This document shows, one piece after another, positions 23,863-35,169 of a DNA stretch of 64,000 nt. The notes under the pieces are model-generated. The model made no database searches. It was not told where the DNA came from and saw nothing but the letters and a program-made list of their open reading frames with translations. Each line of letters opens with the position of its first letter. The first letter of the stretch is position 1. Both the position numbers and the translations under genes were made by a program. The DNA is from Beroe forskalii (taxonomy: Eukaryota; Ctenophora; Nuda; Beroida; Beroidae), in assembly GCA_011033025.1 (NCBI GenBank), contig WFMF01000066.1, positions 310,001 to 374,000 on the forward strand, given 5' to 3'.

Positions 23863-26800
23863 TTAATTAATTAATAATTCTACAGGAAACATGCTCCTTC
23901 TTGCGAGCACAATGTACTATATCAAAACTGTGCTAAACAGGTTACCAGAAATTCATGGACCAACAATAATAAAAAGAAAATTGAGTAATAAATTAAGGTT
24001 AAAAAGCATGCATAGAAATGGATGAAAACATCCAAAATAAAAACAGCAGTGGTTAAAAACACATGCTCAAAATGAGCAGTAGAGGATGAAAACATCCTAA
24101 TGAAATACAGTATATAAAAGATAAAAACTAAAAACAATCCCAATTTATACAGGATAGAAAAAGGTTAAAGTTAAAAATAATCCCAATTTATACAAAAACC
24201 AATATCAATGAACATTTTGGACATGAAAAGTTCATGAAAAGTCAATAGTGGTTCAAGTATCTGATTCATCACTTCTAACCAAATAGTCATCCTTGAAAAC
24301 TGACTCTTTACAGATAAGTTGAACCAGGCTGAAGAACTTTTTCTTAGGCTCATGTCCTCACTGAAAATAACTTTGAGATGAAAATTTGTTTCCATTTCCT
24401 TGAGAGTAGTCAAACTGTTTCTAAGGGCTTCTACTTCATCACTGTACATTTGACATTCGAATAGTTTGTGATATACTGAATCAGGAAGCTCAGAGCATTC
24501 CAGACACATGGGGACATGCTTTGATTTGTCATATTTGAGGACAGAGAATGCAAAATTTTGGAACATAAGACATCGCCCATGAATAAAATCCATTAAGTTA
24601 GTACTCTGAAAACGAGAATTATTCCTTAATACAAGAGGGTTCTCAAGTACTTTCCATGTATCAACAATACCTGCAAGTTCCTCTGGGCTGTGTTTTTGTT
24701 CAATACAATAAGGATCATGATTTATAAGTCCCTCTATATCTGATTTCAAACTTTCATCCCATAGGACACATTGATAAGTCTTCATCAGGTCTTCATTATA
24801 GATGAAGTTATGGGGTGCTATTTCTGTCAAGCTTATCTCCCTGAGAGAAGATGGGAGTAAGTTGTCATTTGTTTTGGGCAGAGATTGAAATTTCCAATGT
24901 AGGAACAATTTTGTGGAATGAACTTGAGAAAAGAACTCATGTGAAGGAGTTTCTTCAATTTGCATGATTCTTGATGAGAGAGAATCTTGCTGTGCTAGAG
25001 CTTTTAGAACAAATTTCACATTGATGATCTGAAGAATGAGTTGAAGAGGTGGTAGACCCAGTAGAGCTTTTGTTAGTTGCTTAGGAGGATAAAATTGGGC
25101 TCCTAACATTTTCAGGGTAGTTCTTGCAAAGAAATCTTTATAAGTATCCATTCTTTTGTATAACCAAATCGGGGCAGCATACAAGAGCTTTGTAAGTACC
25201 ACAGTCTTGAACAGAATGACCAGAGTAGCCATATTTAGTCCACGTTTTCTAGAACTATTATTAGATATTTTGAACCATGTGAACCAACAGTTTCTAAGGG
25301 TCATGTTAGCATGTTGAACAAAACTTAAGTCCTCATCTATAGTGACACCAAGAACTTTGCTTTTGGCTACATAACAGAGCTGATTGTCTCCAATATAAAC
25401 TGGTGGAACAACACTTCTGTCAATGTCTGAATTTCTGTTTTTGAGAATAATGATCTCTGTCTTATTGGGATCACAGTTAACTACCAGTCTCCATTTTCTA
25501 CACCAACCCTGAATGTAGTCACAAACTTTCTGCATATTCAGCTGACACTCAGGAATCGAATCTCCAACCACTGACACACTCCCATCATCCGCATATTTGT
25601 AACATTCTGTAAAATTAGCTAAATTTGATGGCAAGTTCTTGGATCCAAGAAGGTCTGCTATGAAAATTATAAACAGTAATGGTGAAAGGACAGCACCTTG
25701 TGGCAAACCAATTAGTTCACATAATCTCTTTGGTCCAATATAACCATTGACTTTCAATTTGACAGATCTTGTTGAGAGGAAAGAATGGACTAAGCGAAGA
25801 AGTTTTCCTTTCACCCCATAGTTGAAGAGTTTGAAGATAAGACAAGGTATAGAAACACTATCGAAGGCCTTTTCAAAATCAATAAGAAGAATGAAGGCAG
25901 TCATTTTTCTGCGTTTGACCTCATGCAAAGATGAAAGCATTTTGTATAAATATCTGGTGGTATTCTTACCAGATAAAAAGCCTTCTTGAGCATCATCAAT
26001 GATGTTTTCTAGCTTGCAGTGAACTTTGAGGCGCTGTTCTAGAATCCTTTCCAAGATTTTTCCAATGTAACTGCTTATTGAGAGGGGTCGATATGAACAA
26101 GGATCTAAATATGTCTTTTTACCAGCTTTTTTGATAAAAGTTACATAGGATTCAGTCCATGGCCAAACACCTGTATCCAAGGATAAGTTGAATATCTTTA
26201 CAAGGAACTGGCAAGAATCAAAAGAAAGGTTCTTGAGCATCTTTGGATGTATCTTATCTCCATCTTGGGACTTACCAGTAGTCTTTTGAGATTTGATAGC
26301 AGTTGTCACATCTGTAACTGTAATATCTTCATTAAGATGTTCAATATCATTTTGTTCTTCATTTGCCCAGAAGTCTTCCCTTTTTAGTTGATTCAACTGT
26401 CTGCTTATTTTTGAGAAGTGGTTCTCATCAAACTGCTTACCATTGAGATGCTTGCCACTGAAGAATGTTTGGTAGAGAAGCTTTTCTTTTTTTGAATTAT
26501 CAACGTACAAAGAATTACTGTCATTGTCGAGGAGATTGCCAATGAAATTTTCATCATCAGATAGGAATATTCTTCGATATTGTTTCCAGAACAGCAAACT
26601 TTCTTTGACATTTAACTTTTCTAGTTTTTTGTGAATCCACTCATTCTTCTCTTTGATGAGAGCTGTTTTGAATTCATCTTTAGCTTTGTCATATTTCACT
26701 TTGTTAGATGTGGTAAATTTGAACTGATAAACATCTTTAGCTTCTCTAAGTTTATTTGAAAGTTCAGACAAATAGTCACTCCAATATGGCTTGGAGTGTC

Positions 26801-27156
26801 TGCAAATCTGTTTTGATGGTACATACATGTCTGATGCCTCAAGAACTGTTCTCAAGAAGAACTGGTAAAGCTGAACTGGATCAAGATATGTACCTTCCAC
26901 CTCATTATTTGATAGAAAATCTTTTAGCTTTGTATCTACATGGGAGGACCAGCTAGACCAATCAGCACAATCAAAGTTAAAGACTTTCCTAGCTCCCTCT
27001 GAGGCTTCTTCAAATTTTGAAGGGCACATAAAATGTTGTATCACTGGTAGGTGACCTCTTATAGGAGCCCCTGTGAAGAGCTCATGAACATCACTTTCAT
27101 CTATCCATGAATCCCCCAGAGCTGCTACTGCACTCCCATAAGCCAGACACAAAAAG
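23863..27156 (-). mobile_element. 5'-truncated LINE with (TTAA)n tail
   Basis: Comparison with the second block (33955-33975) shows an uninterrupted empty site joining CCCTCTTA and ACCTCACAATTTAAG; here 3.3 kb is inserted between them. On the minus strand the element runs from within the endonuclease domain, through reverse transcriptase, to a tail of TTAATTAATTAATTAA. The 5' end is cut and the 3' end is a short repeat, as expected from target-primed reverse transcription. Confidence 0.9.
24171..27152 (-). CDS. LINE reverse transcriptase polyprotein, 5'-truncated
   Basis: About 993 codons open from the truncation point to the stop. Residues 30-36 (IRGHLPV) look like the last endonuclease motif (SDHxPV), so most of the APE-type endonuclease is missing. 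Reverse transcriptase motifs follow in order: SYRPLSISSYIGKILERI, LIDFEKAFDSV (about 424), GLPQGAVLSPLLF (482) and YADDGS (520). A C-terminal Cys/His knuckle (CLECSELPDSVYHKLFEC) lies near residue 900. The layout fits the Jockey/CR1/I group of LINEs; the exact clade needs a phylogeny. No frameshift or stop suggests a recent insertion, but without its 5' end this copy is probably not self-mobile. There is no true ATG at the beginning; the frame enters from the junction. Confidence 0.9.
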   Translation of the reverse strand: MCLAYGSAVAALGDSWIDESDVHELFTGAPIRGHLPVIQHFMCPSKFEEASEGARKVFNFDCADWSSWSSHVDTKLKDFLSNNEVEGTYLDPVQLYQFFLRTVLEASDMYVPSKQICRHSKPYWSDYLSELSNKLREAKDVYQFKFTTSNKVKYDKAKDEFKTALIKEKNEWIHKKLEKLNVKESLLFWKQYRRIFLSDDENFIGNLLDNDSNSLYVDNSKKEKLLYQTFFSGKHLNGKQFDENHFSKISRQLNQLKREDFWANEEQNDIEHLNEDITVTDVTTAIKSQKTTGKSQDGDKIHPKMLKNLSFDSCQFLVKIFNLSLDTGVWPWTESYVTFIKKAGKKTYLDPCSYRPLSISSYIGKILERILEQRLKVHCKLENIIDDAQEGFLSGKNTTRYLYKMLSSLHEVKRRKMTAFILLIDFEKAFDSVSIPCLIFKLFNYGVKGKLLRLVHSFLSTRSVKLKVNGYIGPKRLCELIGLPQGAVLSPLLFIIFIADLLGSKNLPSNLANFTECYKYADDGSVSVVGDSIPECQLNMQKVCDYIQGWCRKWRLVVNCDPNKTEIIILKNRNSDIDRSVVPPVYIGDNQLCYVAKSKVLGVTIDEDLSFVQHANMTLRNCWFTWFKISNNSSRKRGLNMATLVILFKTVVLTKLLYAAPIWLYKRMDTYKDFFARTTLKMLGAQFYPPKQLTKALLGLPPLQLILQIINVKFVLKALAQQDSLSSRIMQIEETPSHEFFSQVHSTKLFLHWKFQSLPKTNDNLLPSSLREISLTEIAPHNFIYNEDLMKTYQCVLWDESLKSDIEGLINHDPYCIEQKHSPEELAGIVDTWKVLENPLVLRNNSRFQSTNLMDFIHGRCLMFQNFAFSVLKYDKSKHVPMCLECSELPDSVYHKLFECQMYSDEVEALRNSLTTLKEMETNFHLKVIFSEDMSLRKSSSAWFNLSVKSQFSRMTIWLEVMNQILEPLLTFHELFMSKMFIDIGFCINWDYF

Positions 27157-27668
27157 ACCTCACAATTTAAGCACCCAGAAAGCTGAGGAAGGTATCAGAC
27201 TGAAGATGCCTGCACACCACATTATCTTGGAGTGACTCACTCATATCCTACTGCTCTCCACATTACATTTGCAAAGGCATCATGTTGGTGTTCAAGTATG
27301 GATATGGAGAAAAGTCTTGCAGATTGATATCATGGAGAAAGTTATCTTTATGATCGGACATTTAAGAGAATTGATGGATTTCTCCCACCCCTAGCATGCA
27401 TCACTCAGAAGTTTGGAGGGCCGCCGAAAACGATGTAAGGGTGGCAGAGGGTAGGGTAACATCCTACAATTAAGAGACTTGCACATTTCATGGCAATAAT
27501 TATCTATCACTTCAAACACGACTTAAACATAAAAAGATTGTATTTTTTTTGAAAAATCTCCGAAGAGAATGAAATAATATAAATATATTCTGAGAAAGCA
27601 CTAGAGGTGCATCACCAGTAGTGTATCACAATTTCACAAAGCATCATCAATATAATTTAAGTTTAAAA

Positions 27669-27890
27669 GATAAGATAAGATAAGATAAGATAATATTTTT
27701 GACAAAACATCAACTCAAATATTCAAACAAATTTCACCATAAGTAAAATAAAAATATATTATAAGTCCTGATCATTGTATTATTCAATTCACATCTAACA
27801 ATGTGTCTACCATATTAAAAAAACACTAACTAGGTTTAAAGACAGTAGCAAGTAAAGTAAAAGTAATTCAACCATCACAAATTTAACAAT
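27669..27890 (-). mobile_element. LINE 3' UTR remnant with (TTATC)n tail
   Basis: A run of five GATAA units at 27669-27693 (TTATC on the minus strand) follows minus-strand sequence containing TTTGTGATGGTTGAAT. The same words and the same tail occur at 36130-36187 on the plus strand, so this is the 3' end of the same LINE family. Part of it is missing from the second block. Confidence 0.65.
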
Positions 27891-27959
27891 ACCCACTTTT
27901 TGAAAAGTTAAAAAAGATCCCTGGTGTGAAGTCAACCACCCAAAAATGGTCAACAATGA

Positions 27960-28590
27960 GGTTCCAATAAGTATAAGTATTCCCCTAACCAGGGACCTGG
28001 CGTCAGCGGGTCATACATCGTAACATCGTACGATAAACTAACTATAACACTTGCGCGCGCAACTCTTTTAAACAGTATTTTACCCAATACCTCGAAGGAT
28101 GTTACCCTACCCTCACGCGCGCGGCGCAACGTTCCACATTTGGACGTCACTTTGCACATTCGGAAATAGACGGGCAACGTTTGTCGACCCAATACCCTTC
28201 CGGGCGACGCATAAGTATGTGTACGCGTTACTAAACACGAATACCCCTGTTGTCGTCCCGCGGCGCGCTTTCTCATAACAAGGAAGCGCGCAGCGCGGCG
28301 CGTACACACAACAATGCGTGCACACACCTATGCGGACTTAGGAAGTGTACGCGCCGCACGCACAACGCAAACAGGTATATACGTGTTTAGCACGGCCACG
28401 GGCGCGACGACGAGTCGCACGCGCACCTCGCTCAGTCAGCCACCTTGCGCGCGCTTCCCTGGGGAACAGGAAAGCGCGCGCGGGATATAAGTGTTTAGCA
28501 ATTCAGCAAAGCACACGTTTCAGTCGTTTTTAAAAAAAAATCTCACTTAGTCAGTTTTTCCCCTAACCAGGGGTGTCGATACGACACCCC
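27960..28590. repeat. CG-rich hairpin-forming region, copy A
   Basis: In an AT-rich neighbourhood this stretch is packed with CGCGCG words and inverted repeats: GCGCGCTT...AAGCGCGC near 28265-28290, CGCGCGCTTCC...GGAAAGCGCGCG near 28447-28480, and GGGGTGTCG-ATA-CGACACCCC at 28570-28590. The word TCCCCTAACCAGGG occurs at both edges (27981 and 28559). Long open frames here are by-products of the CG content. Confidence 0.7.
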
Positions 28591-29262
28591 TATTTCTGGC
28601 TCCGGTTTTGTGCGTACGTGCGCGCGGCGCAAAACAATGCGCGGTGAGATTCAAACTATCGACAAACGAGATTTAGAGAAAATCCGCGTATTCATTGATT
28701 TTACATAAAAAGCCACGTCGATTTTGATTGTAATTCGGTAGATCAAATTGACAATTAACAGATTGAAAACTTCATTCTCAAAGGAATTAAATATTTCATA
28801 ACCTCATTACTACAGCATTTGCTCAAAAGTTTTTCATATCACACCGATAAAAGCTTCATGGTTTTGAAATGCCGAGGGCAATTATATCTCTAGGTTGTTG
28901 TAATGCCTCTTATGCCACAAGAAGCACAGGCACGCTGTGTTCATTCACAGTACCTTAGTAAAATAACGAAGCAAAAGCCCTTATGGCAGTATTTCAAACT
29001 ATCCAGAAACCGAGAGATATAACGTTTTCAAATACAAGATTACAAGAAAATAGCAGATGAGAACTTTCAAACAGTCAAAAGAACACAGAATTGCATGTAA
29101 TTCTATTGATGATCTAGATCTCGGCCATAGCCCATCGAGCCAAATTAATTAATATCAATAATTAACAAAGATGTGCGTTGATGTTCAACAATAAATAGTG
29201 CACATGGCACCCTACTAGCTCCCAGTGTTTTCGCATCATCTCTGATAGTCTGATGTCAAACA
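28591..29262. other. Spacer between the two duplicated blocks
   Basis: No gene is recognised. The first 60 bp carry more CG-rich words (CGTGCGCGCGGCGC). The rest is ordinary AT-rich DNA with no repeat partner in this window. Confidence 0.5.
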
Positions 29263-30659
29263 TGGTACCATAGCACCGGAGAACGCTTCAAGATCACCAC
29301 AGTGCAATAGTACAATGACAAATGACATATATGCTATTTTGCCCAAAACCCTTTTTTGCCCCTGGAAATTGTAGACCACCGATCAACACTCCAAAAACCT
29401 TCACCCTTCTTCGGGAAAAAAAAAAGTAACCCAAAATTTTTTTGGAAGGAAAAATTTTTTAAAAATTTCAATACAATGGTTTTTACCCTTTCCCAAAAAC
29501 CCGCATATATGTTTATGTACCCCTAACCCCTTAGAAAAAATACATCACCCATTCCTGCAAAAAAGTTCCCCAAACCTTTTTTACCCCAAAACTATTTAGA
29601 TTTGCAGTCTTTTTTTTTTAGTTTTGCAATATAGGGTTAAAAAGTTTGCTAAACCCCCCGCCCCGGGAAAGCCAAATACTTAAATCTCAGAGACCCGGGA
29701 AAGGGCCCAACCCTTTGGGGTTGAGGGGAATAAATCACAGTTGGACGTGGGGTGGGTCCCTGGGGACTGTCCCAAACCATATGTCCACGTGGTGGTCATG
29801 TTCATAAAAATGGCCTAAATCCCAGCTCCTGCAAAGTCATTCCCAAAAGTTAACATGTTAGGGAAGGTTTTGTTACAAAAATGATCGGGACGTTTCCAAG
29901 TTGCCCAGGGGAAAAATTTTAAAAAGGGGCGGGGAATCTGAAACCCAAGAGAAAAAAGGGTTTTTTTTGGGGGGGTTAAAAGACCAGGGGTTTTTTTGTT
30001 TTTTTTCACAAAAATGACCAAAATTTAAAAAAAAAAGTTCGATTGTTAGCTAGAAAAAAACGATAGAAATTAGCAATAATTTTTTCAAAATAGGGAAATT
30101 TACCCAAGATTTTATGACTACCTAAAATAGTTTTCTTTAAAAAAAAGTTTGCCCAAAAAAGTCAAACACAAAAATCCCCCGGGCTGGTTTAAAATCGGTG
30201 GCTGGTTTGGAAAAAAATTTTTGGGGGAATGTGATGGCTGGTTTGGGAATGCGGTGGGAATGAAAACCCGGGGATTCGGTTAAAGGCAGGGGGAAATGGT
30301 CGATTATGGTATTAAACCTATGAATTTCAGGGATTTTGGGGTTAAATTCAGAATTTTTCCAGAAAAGCTTTTTTTCGTTCAATTTTTAAGTTTTTTTCGA
30401 TTTCATTTAAGCCCCTTTTTGGGGTTTTAATTCCAAAATTTCCCCAAAATTATTTAAACGGGGGTAAAGTTTTGAACAAAAAATTTGGGGATAAGTTCAA
30501 AGGTATGAAGTTCTGCCCTCAATAGCTACTACCTCCCAAAAACCCGCCCTTCCCCCAAGAGCGGGAGACAGTACACTACGCCTGATGGTAAATCCCCGAC
30601 CAATCACATAACAGACCGATTGTAGCGGGACTCGGGGGGTTTCAATGTTGTCACAGACC

Positions 30660-31340
30660 CCGCAAATGGCATTGGCATCGTGGACCCCTAGAGTCCCGGG
30701 GGATTTTCCCCGGATAGATCTGAACTAACAATGCTGACATTTTTCCTCTTTCCCAAAGAAAGGGGTAGACTGAGTATTTTTGCCCTGTCTGGGACCCTAT
30801 CTGATCAAGGGAATTCGGGGTGAATCAACCCCGGAAAATTCCCCCAAGCGCATTTTGGGACCAATGATCTTGACTACTGGGACCGTTAAGAAGTAAAAGC
30901 TGATGTCTTCCAACACAAAAGAAACGGCACCATAACCCAATACATGGAAGATTCTGAAAAGAAAAGGGCCCCCGAACAGCACCCCTTTTGCAACCCCTAC
31001 AATAATGATCGTCTTGGTCCCCGAGAAAAAATACCCAGAAACCAATTAAAAGGGCACAGCTGGCCCCCTCCCTTACGATAATTCATTTGGGGTTTTAAAA
31101 TTTCACTGTTTTTGGGAACTTCCCCAAGAAAGGGTCAACTCATTTGGGGGATGAGGCATTAAATTTTTCCCTGGAGAATTTCCACTTACCCCAATAAGCC
31201 CCCGGTTCCGGGTTCAAACCCAAAACAGCAACCCCCTTACTGACTGGAGCTGGGAACGAGGAGAATAGGGAGGGGGGTTGGACAATTGACCCCAACCCCG
31301 CACCCCTTTTGCGAACCCTTAAAAATTCAAAATGTATGTA
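30660..31340 (+). mobile_element. Corrupted copy of the LINE C-terminal fragment
   Basis: Matches 20572-21249 in order (GAACTAACAATGCTGACA, GACTACTGGGACCGT, AATAATGATCGTCTTGGT, GTATGTATGTAA) but with frequent indels, so no frame is readable. Part of duplicated block B. Confidence 0.75.
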
Positions 31341-32032
31341 TGTAAAAGAAACATCATTCTTTGTTAGATGAGGTTGGGGAAAAACGTGGGGGGACGAATT
31401 TGTAAATTTGGCTTCCAGATGCTAAGAAATAATAGATTACAAATAATACAATATCTGTTCGTCAGGTTATTCATATGGAATACCCTTTCCCTGAATCAGA
31501 TATGAAAAATGTCAGATATAAAACTATCAAATTATAGAATAGGGAGGTTTCAAGCTGGACCACTACACAATAAGTTGTGGAGTAGTAACACAACACCACA
31601 CAACCATCCTCACATACACAGTGGATGAATAATATAACGTTTGTGTCATCAACTGCTCTGGCTCTAAAACCATGAGAATGACGTCACCAAAACATCCAAA
31701 TCATATGCAAGTGGAACTTGAATATAAAGAATGAGAGGCTGGCCATTTGAACGATGAGTAGAAAACTTGATACTTTCTAAGGAATTAATGTTTCGCTAAG
31801 AATAGGAGAAAAGAGAAAGGGTGAGCTGTATTATTATTTTCATATTTGAGGTGAATGCCAGAAGATGGGTAGACATGAATCTAAAGTTATTAAGGAATAA
31901 AAATGAAATTTTGATATCAAATGCTCAAATGGAAGGAATTCTATATCGTGTTACATCACTACTTGAGGTGTTTATGCTGCTGCTTCTTCTTACATAATAG
32001 CTGAATGATTCAATTTAAAACGCCTGTTTCAC

Positions 32033-33274
32033 CTTGTTTCTTGAATTTCCTGATCTGGAGACTGACTTGAGCGCCAGCAAACACAATCTGAAGAGACATG
32101 GGCATGATGATGAAGAGCAGTGAAAAGTTAGAAAAGTTGTCTGTGATAGAACCTTTGGTATTACACGACTTACTGAAACTACCAGTTGGGCCAAATCATA
32201 ATAATCAAGGAATTCGAGATAAATCATGGCATCAGTAAAATGAATTATTAAGAGCAATTTAAGAACAAGATTATGTGAAACTCCCTGTAAGGTCCCCATA
32301 CCATAAAGACAGCAAGTAAACTAGGGAAACTACAACGTGAATGTCACCTCGTTGAGGGCGAGAGTCTGAGCACTTTAACGAGGGGATGGAAGAGGAGGGA
32401 GACGGCCTCAGTGTCCCATGTGTTGCGTAACACAGCACTCCGATGAAGGTTTGAACATCAGGTTGTTGGCTTCCTGTATCAGGATCTGAGTCTGTGAGGA
32501 TGAGAGAAGGGGTTATGATAGGTACGCTGGAGCAAATATTTTGATAGATCAAACTGTTTTACCTAATAAATAATTAGAAAACCCATCATTTCAATATTAT
32601 TTCATTCTTCGACTGATTGTAGACTGCAGTCAGCAGTGCAATATTAGTTCATCACATATTGCTAGTCAAATTCTGGAATATTTTTGAATAAAATATACGA
32701 AATAAGAGCTTGCAAGGGCAAGGAATAAAAGGAAAAACTGAATACTTATTATTTAGATCTTTACACTGAGAGTGATCAGTTCATTACAAAGTTATTGCAA
32801 AAGAATTGTTTAAACAGAAAATGCAATGTAAAAGTCCCACTTCTTTGGTTACCTGATGGAAGTCTTTTCCTGTGCTCTTCCCATCACTACTGAATTCTAC
32901 TTGGCTGAAGAGAGTGTGGAGAAGGTGCTTTTCAGCCTCTCCCCCGTGCCTCTCAACTAACTGGAAAAACAAACATTACCTCCTCAATATAAAGTTAGTA
33001 AGTATTCAAAAACAAAATGGAACTGCTAGAACTGGCATAGGAAATCTATGATGAGACTTTCAATGATTTGTGAATAATATTTGATTAAGATATAATTCAC
33101 TTTCTGAGAATGACAAATATCCTAGTGTCTTATTGCTAAGTTGATAGTCAAAAATATCATACCAGATGTTAAATTCACCTGATTGAGCTCCACGATTGAA
33201 GATTTATTGTTTTTCTTTGTCAAAGAAGCAATAAGATAAGTTATCTGAGATAGAGCTAATCCACATGCATTCAT
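32033..33274 (-). pseudogene. CNOT1: Second copy of CNOT1 exons 1-4
   Basis: Exon 1 (33274-33179) and exon 2 (32960-32853) are intact and encode the same peptides as the main gene. Exon 3 (32491-32348) has lost six bases in three places, which scrambles the frame internally. Exon 4 (32087-32033) has compensating single-base gains and losses. No later CNOT1 exon follows on this side. It could be a partial gene duplication, an unused alternative 5' end, or an uncollapsed allele of 21929-23172. The indels look like sequencing error as much as decay. Confidence 0.8.
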
Positions 33275-34699
33275 ACCACCTGAAATAATTTCAATAATCA
33301 ATTCAGCTTAAATCAACAAATTAACATTATTGAATAAGGTGCAGTTCATCATTTGAAATTTATCATGTATAGGGACAATGTATCATGACAGTCATCAAAT
33401 ACTATTATGAACATTTCGATTCTATCCAATTCCCACAATGAAATAGCAACTAGCAGGGAAAACAGGTCATTTGAATAAAGACCAAACTTACTTTCCCAGG
33501 GCTGTGTCATAGTATGAAACCCTTCATCTCATGGCAAGATCATCCTGCTCAAATAGTTAATTGTTGTTATAAATTGTAACTGATTGAGTTGCTGTTATAA
33601 ATCTTAACGGATTGAGATATACCAATGTAATATAGAAATGTTTACAGGACATGCCTGATAAGATGCAAAGTCCAGGTGGAGGTATTGTGAGCACAATGTA
33701 TCATATGGGTTATGTTTTTGAGAGGCTTTTATGGACTAAAATTGCTGAATTCTATCAATTAAGCTATTGCCCTGTTTGGATCTACTGAAGAAATATTTAA
33801 TTTCGGAACTGTCAGTTCATAATGGTGGTTTACAGTGTGTAGGCTTTATATCATTCTTGAGACCAATGAGTATGTTTCAGTTTCATTCAGACAGGTGGTC
33901 ACTGCACTTGATGGTGCTATACTCTGGTACCAGGGGGTGATTGCTGGGGGAATAACCCTCTTAAAAATACCTCACAATTTAAGCACCCAGAAAGCTGAGG
34001 AAGGTATCAGACTGAAGATGCCTGCACACCACATTATCTTGGAGTGATTCACTTATATCCTACTGCTCTCCACATTACATTAGCAAAGGCATCATGTTGG
34101 TGTTCAAGTATGGATATGGGTAAAAGTCTTGCAGATTGATATCATGGAGAAAGTTATCTTTATGATGGGGACATTTAAGAGAATTGATGGATTTCTTCCA
34201 TCCCTAGCGTGCATCACTAAGAAGTTTGGAGGGCCGCCAAAAACGATGTGTGGGTGGCAGAGGGTAGGGTAACATCCTACAATTAAGAGAATTATCTATC
34301 ACTTCAAACACAACTTTAACATTATCTATCACTTCAAACACAACTTTAACATAAAAAGATTGTATTATTCAATTCACATCTAACAATGTGTCTACCATAT
34401 TAAAAAACATTAACTAGGTTTAAAGACAGTAGCAAGTGAAGTAAAAGTAATTAAACCATCACAAATTTAACAATACCCACTTTTTGAAAAGTTAATGAAG
34501 ATCCCTGGTGTGAAGTCACCCACCCAAAAATGGTCAGCAATGAGGATCCAATTTGTAGAATGTTAACCTACCCTCCACCGCGCACGCAAGGTTTTCCGCT
34601 GGGAGTATGCAACACGGGGAGTATGCAACACGACCCTCCAAACTTCCGAGTGTTGCGCGCAGGGATGGGAGAAATCCATCAAGGTTCCAATAAGTATAC

Positions 34700-35110
34700 G
34701 TATTTCCCCTAACCAGGGACCTGGCGTACGCGTTACTAAACACGAACACCCCTGTTATCGTCCAGCGGCGCGCTTCCTCAGAACAAAGAAGCGCGTGGCG
34801 CGTACACACAACAATGCGTGCACACACCTATGCGGGCGCAGGCTTAGGAAGTGTAAGCGCAACGCATTGCTTTGTGTTTGCGCGGCGCGCTTGCCGTAGG
34901 GAAGAGCGGCCGCGCGCGTACACACACGCACCTATGCGGGCTTAGGAACGCAACGCAAACAGGTATATACGTGTTTAGTAAAGGCGCGACGACGCGAAGA
35001 GTTGCACGCGCACCTCGGCCTCGCCTCGCTCAGTCAGCCACTTTGCTTTGCGCGCTTCCCTGGGGAAAAGGGAAGCGCGCGCGGGATATAAGTGTTTAGC
35101 AATTCAGCAG
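34700..35110. repeat. CG-rich hairpin-forming region, copy B
   Basis: Counterpart of 27960-28590, containing GGCGCGCTTCC...AAGAAGCGCG and GCGCGCTTCCC...GGGAAGCGCGCGC inverted repeats and ending in the same GGGATATAAGTGTTTAGCA. It has been rearranged relative to copy A: about 180 bp upstream (34545-34730) are different. Confidence 0.65.
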
Positions 35111-35169
35111 AGCACACGTTTCAGTCGTTTCAAAAAATCTCACTTTTAGTCAGTTTAAAATATCAATTG

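Larger units (their letters stand above)
18797..28557. repeat. Duplicated block, copy A (with CNOT1 exons 1-4)
   Basis: Collinear with 29263-35155. Shared landmarks in order: CAAGATCAC...GTGCAATAGTACAATGA, a LINE fragment, CNOT1 exons 4 to 1, the sequence upstream of CNOT1, and a CG-rich hairpin region ending in TTCAGTCGTTT. Around CNOT1 exons 1-2 the copies are nearly identical. Copy A alone has a 3.3-kb LINE, about 850 bp near 19.1-19.9 kb, and about 240 bp near 27.54-27.78 kb. Confidence 0.9.
29263..35155. repeat. Duplicated block, copy B (degraded or poorly resolved)
   Basis: Collinear with 18797-28557 but shorter. Between about 29340 and 31440 nearly every homopolymer differs in length from copy A (runs of A, T, C and G expanded or shortened). 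From about 32560 to 33960 the two copies are almost identical. Copy B lacks the 3.3-kb LINE. It has a small tandem duplication (ATTATCTATCACTTCAAACA) near 34288-34350. Confidence 0.9.

Noticed and set aside
27950..28533. Long open frames (up to 125 codons) in the CG-rich region, with a partly similar frame at 34534-34827
   Set aside because: They follow from the scarcity of AT-rich stop codons; the two copies are not conserved as protein and contain indels.
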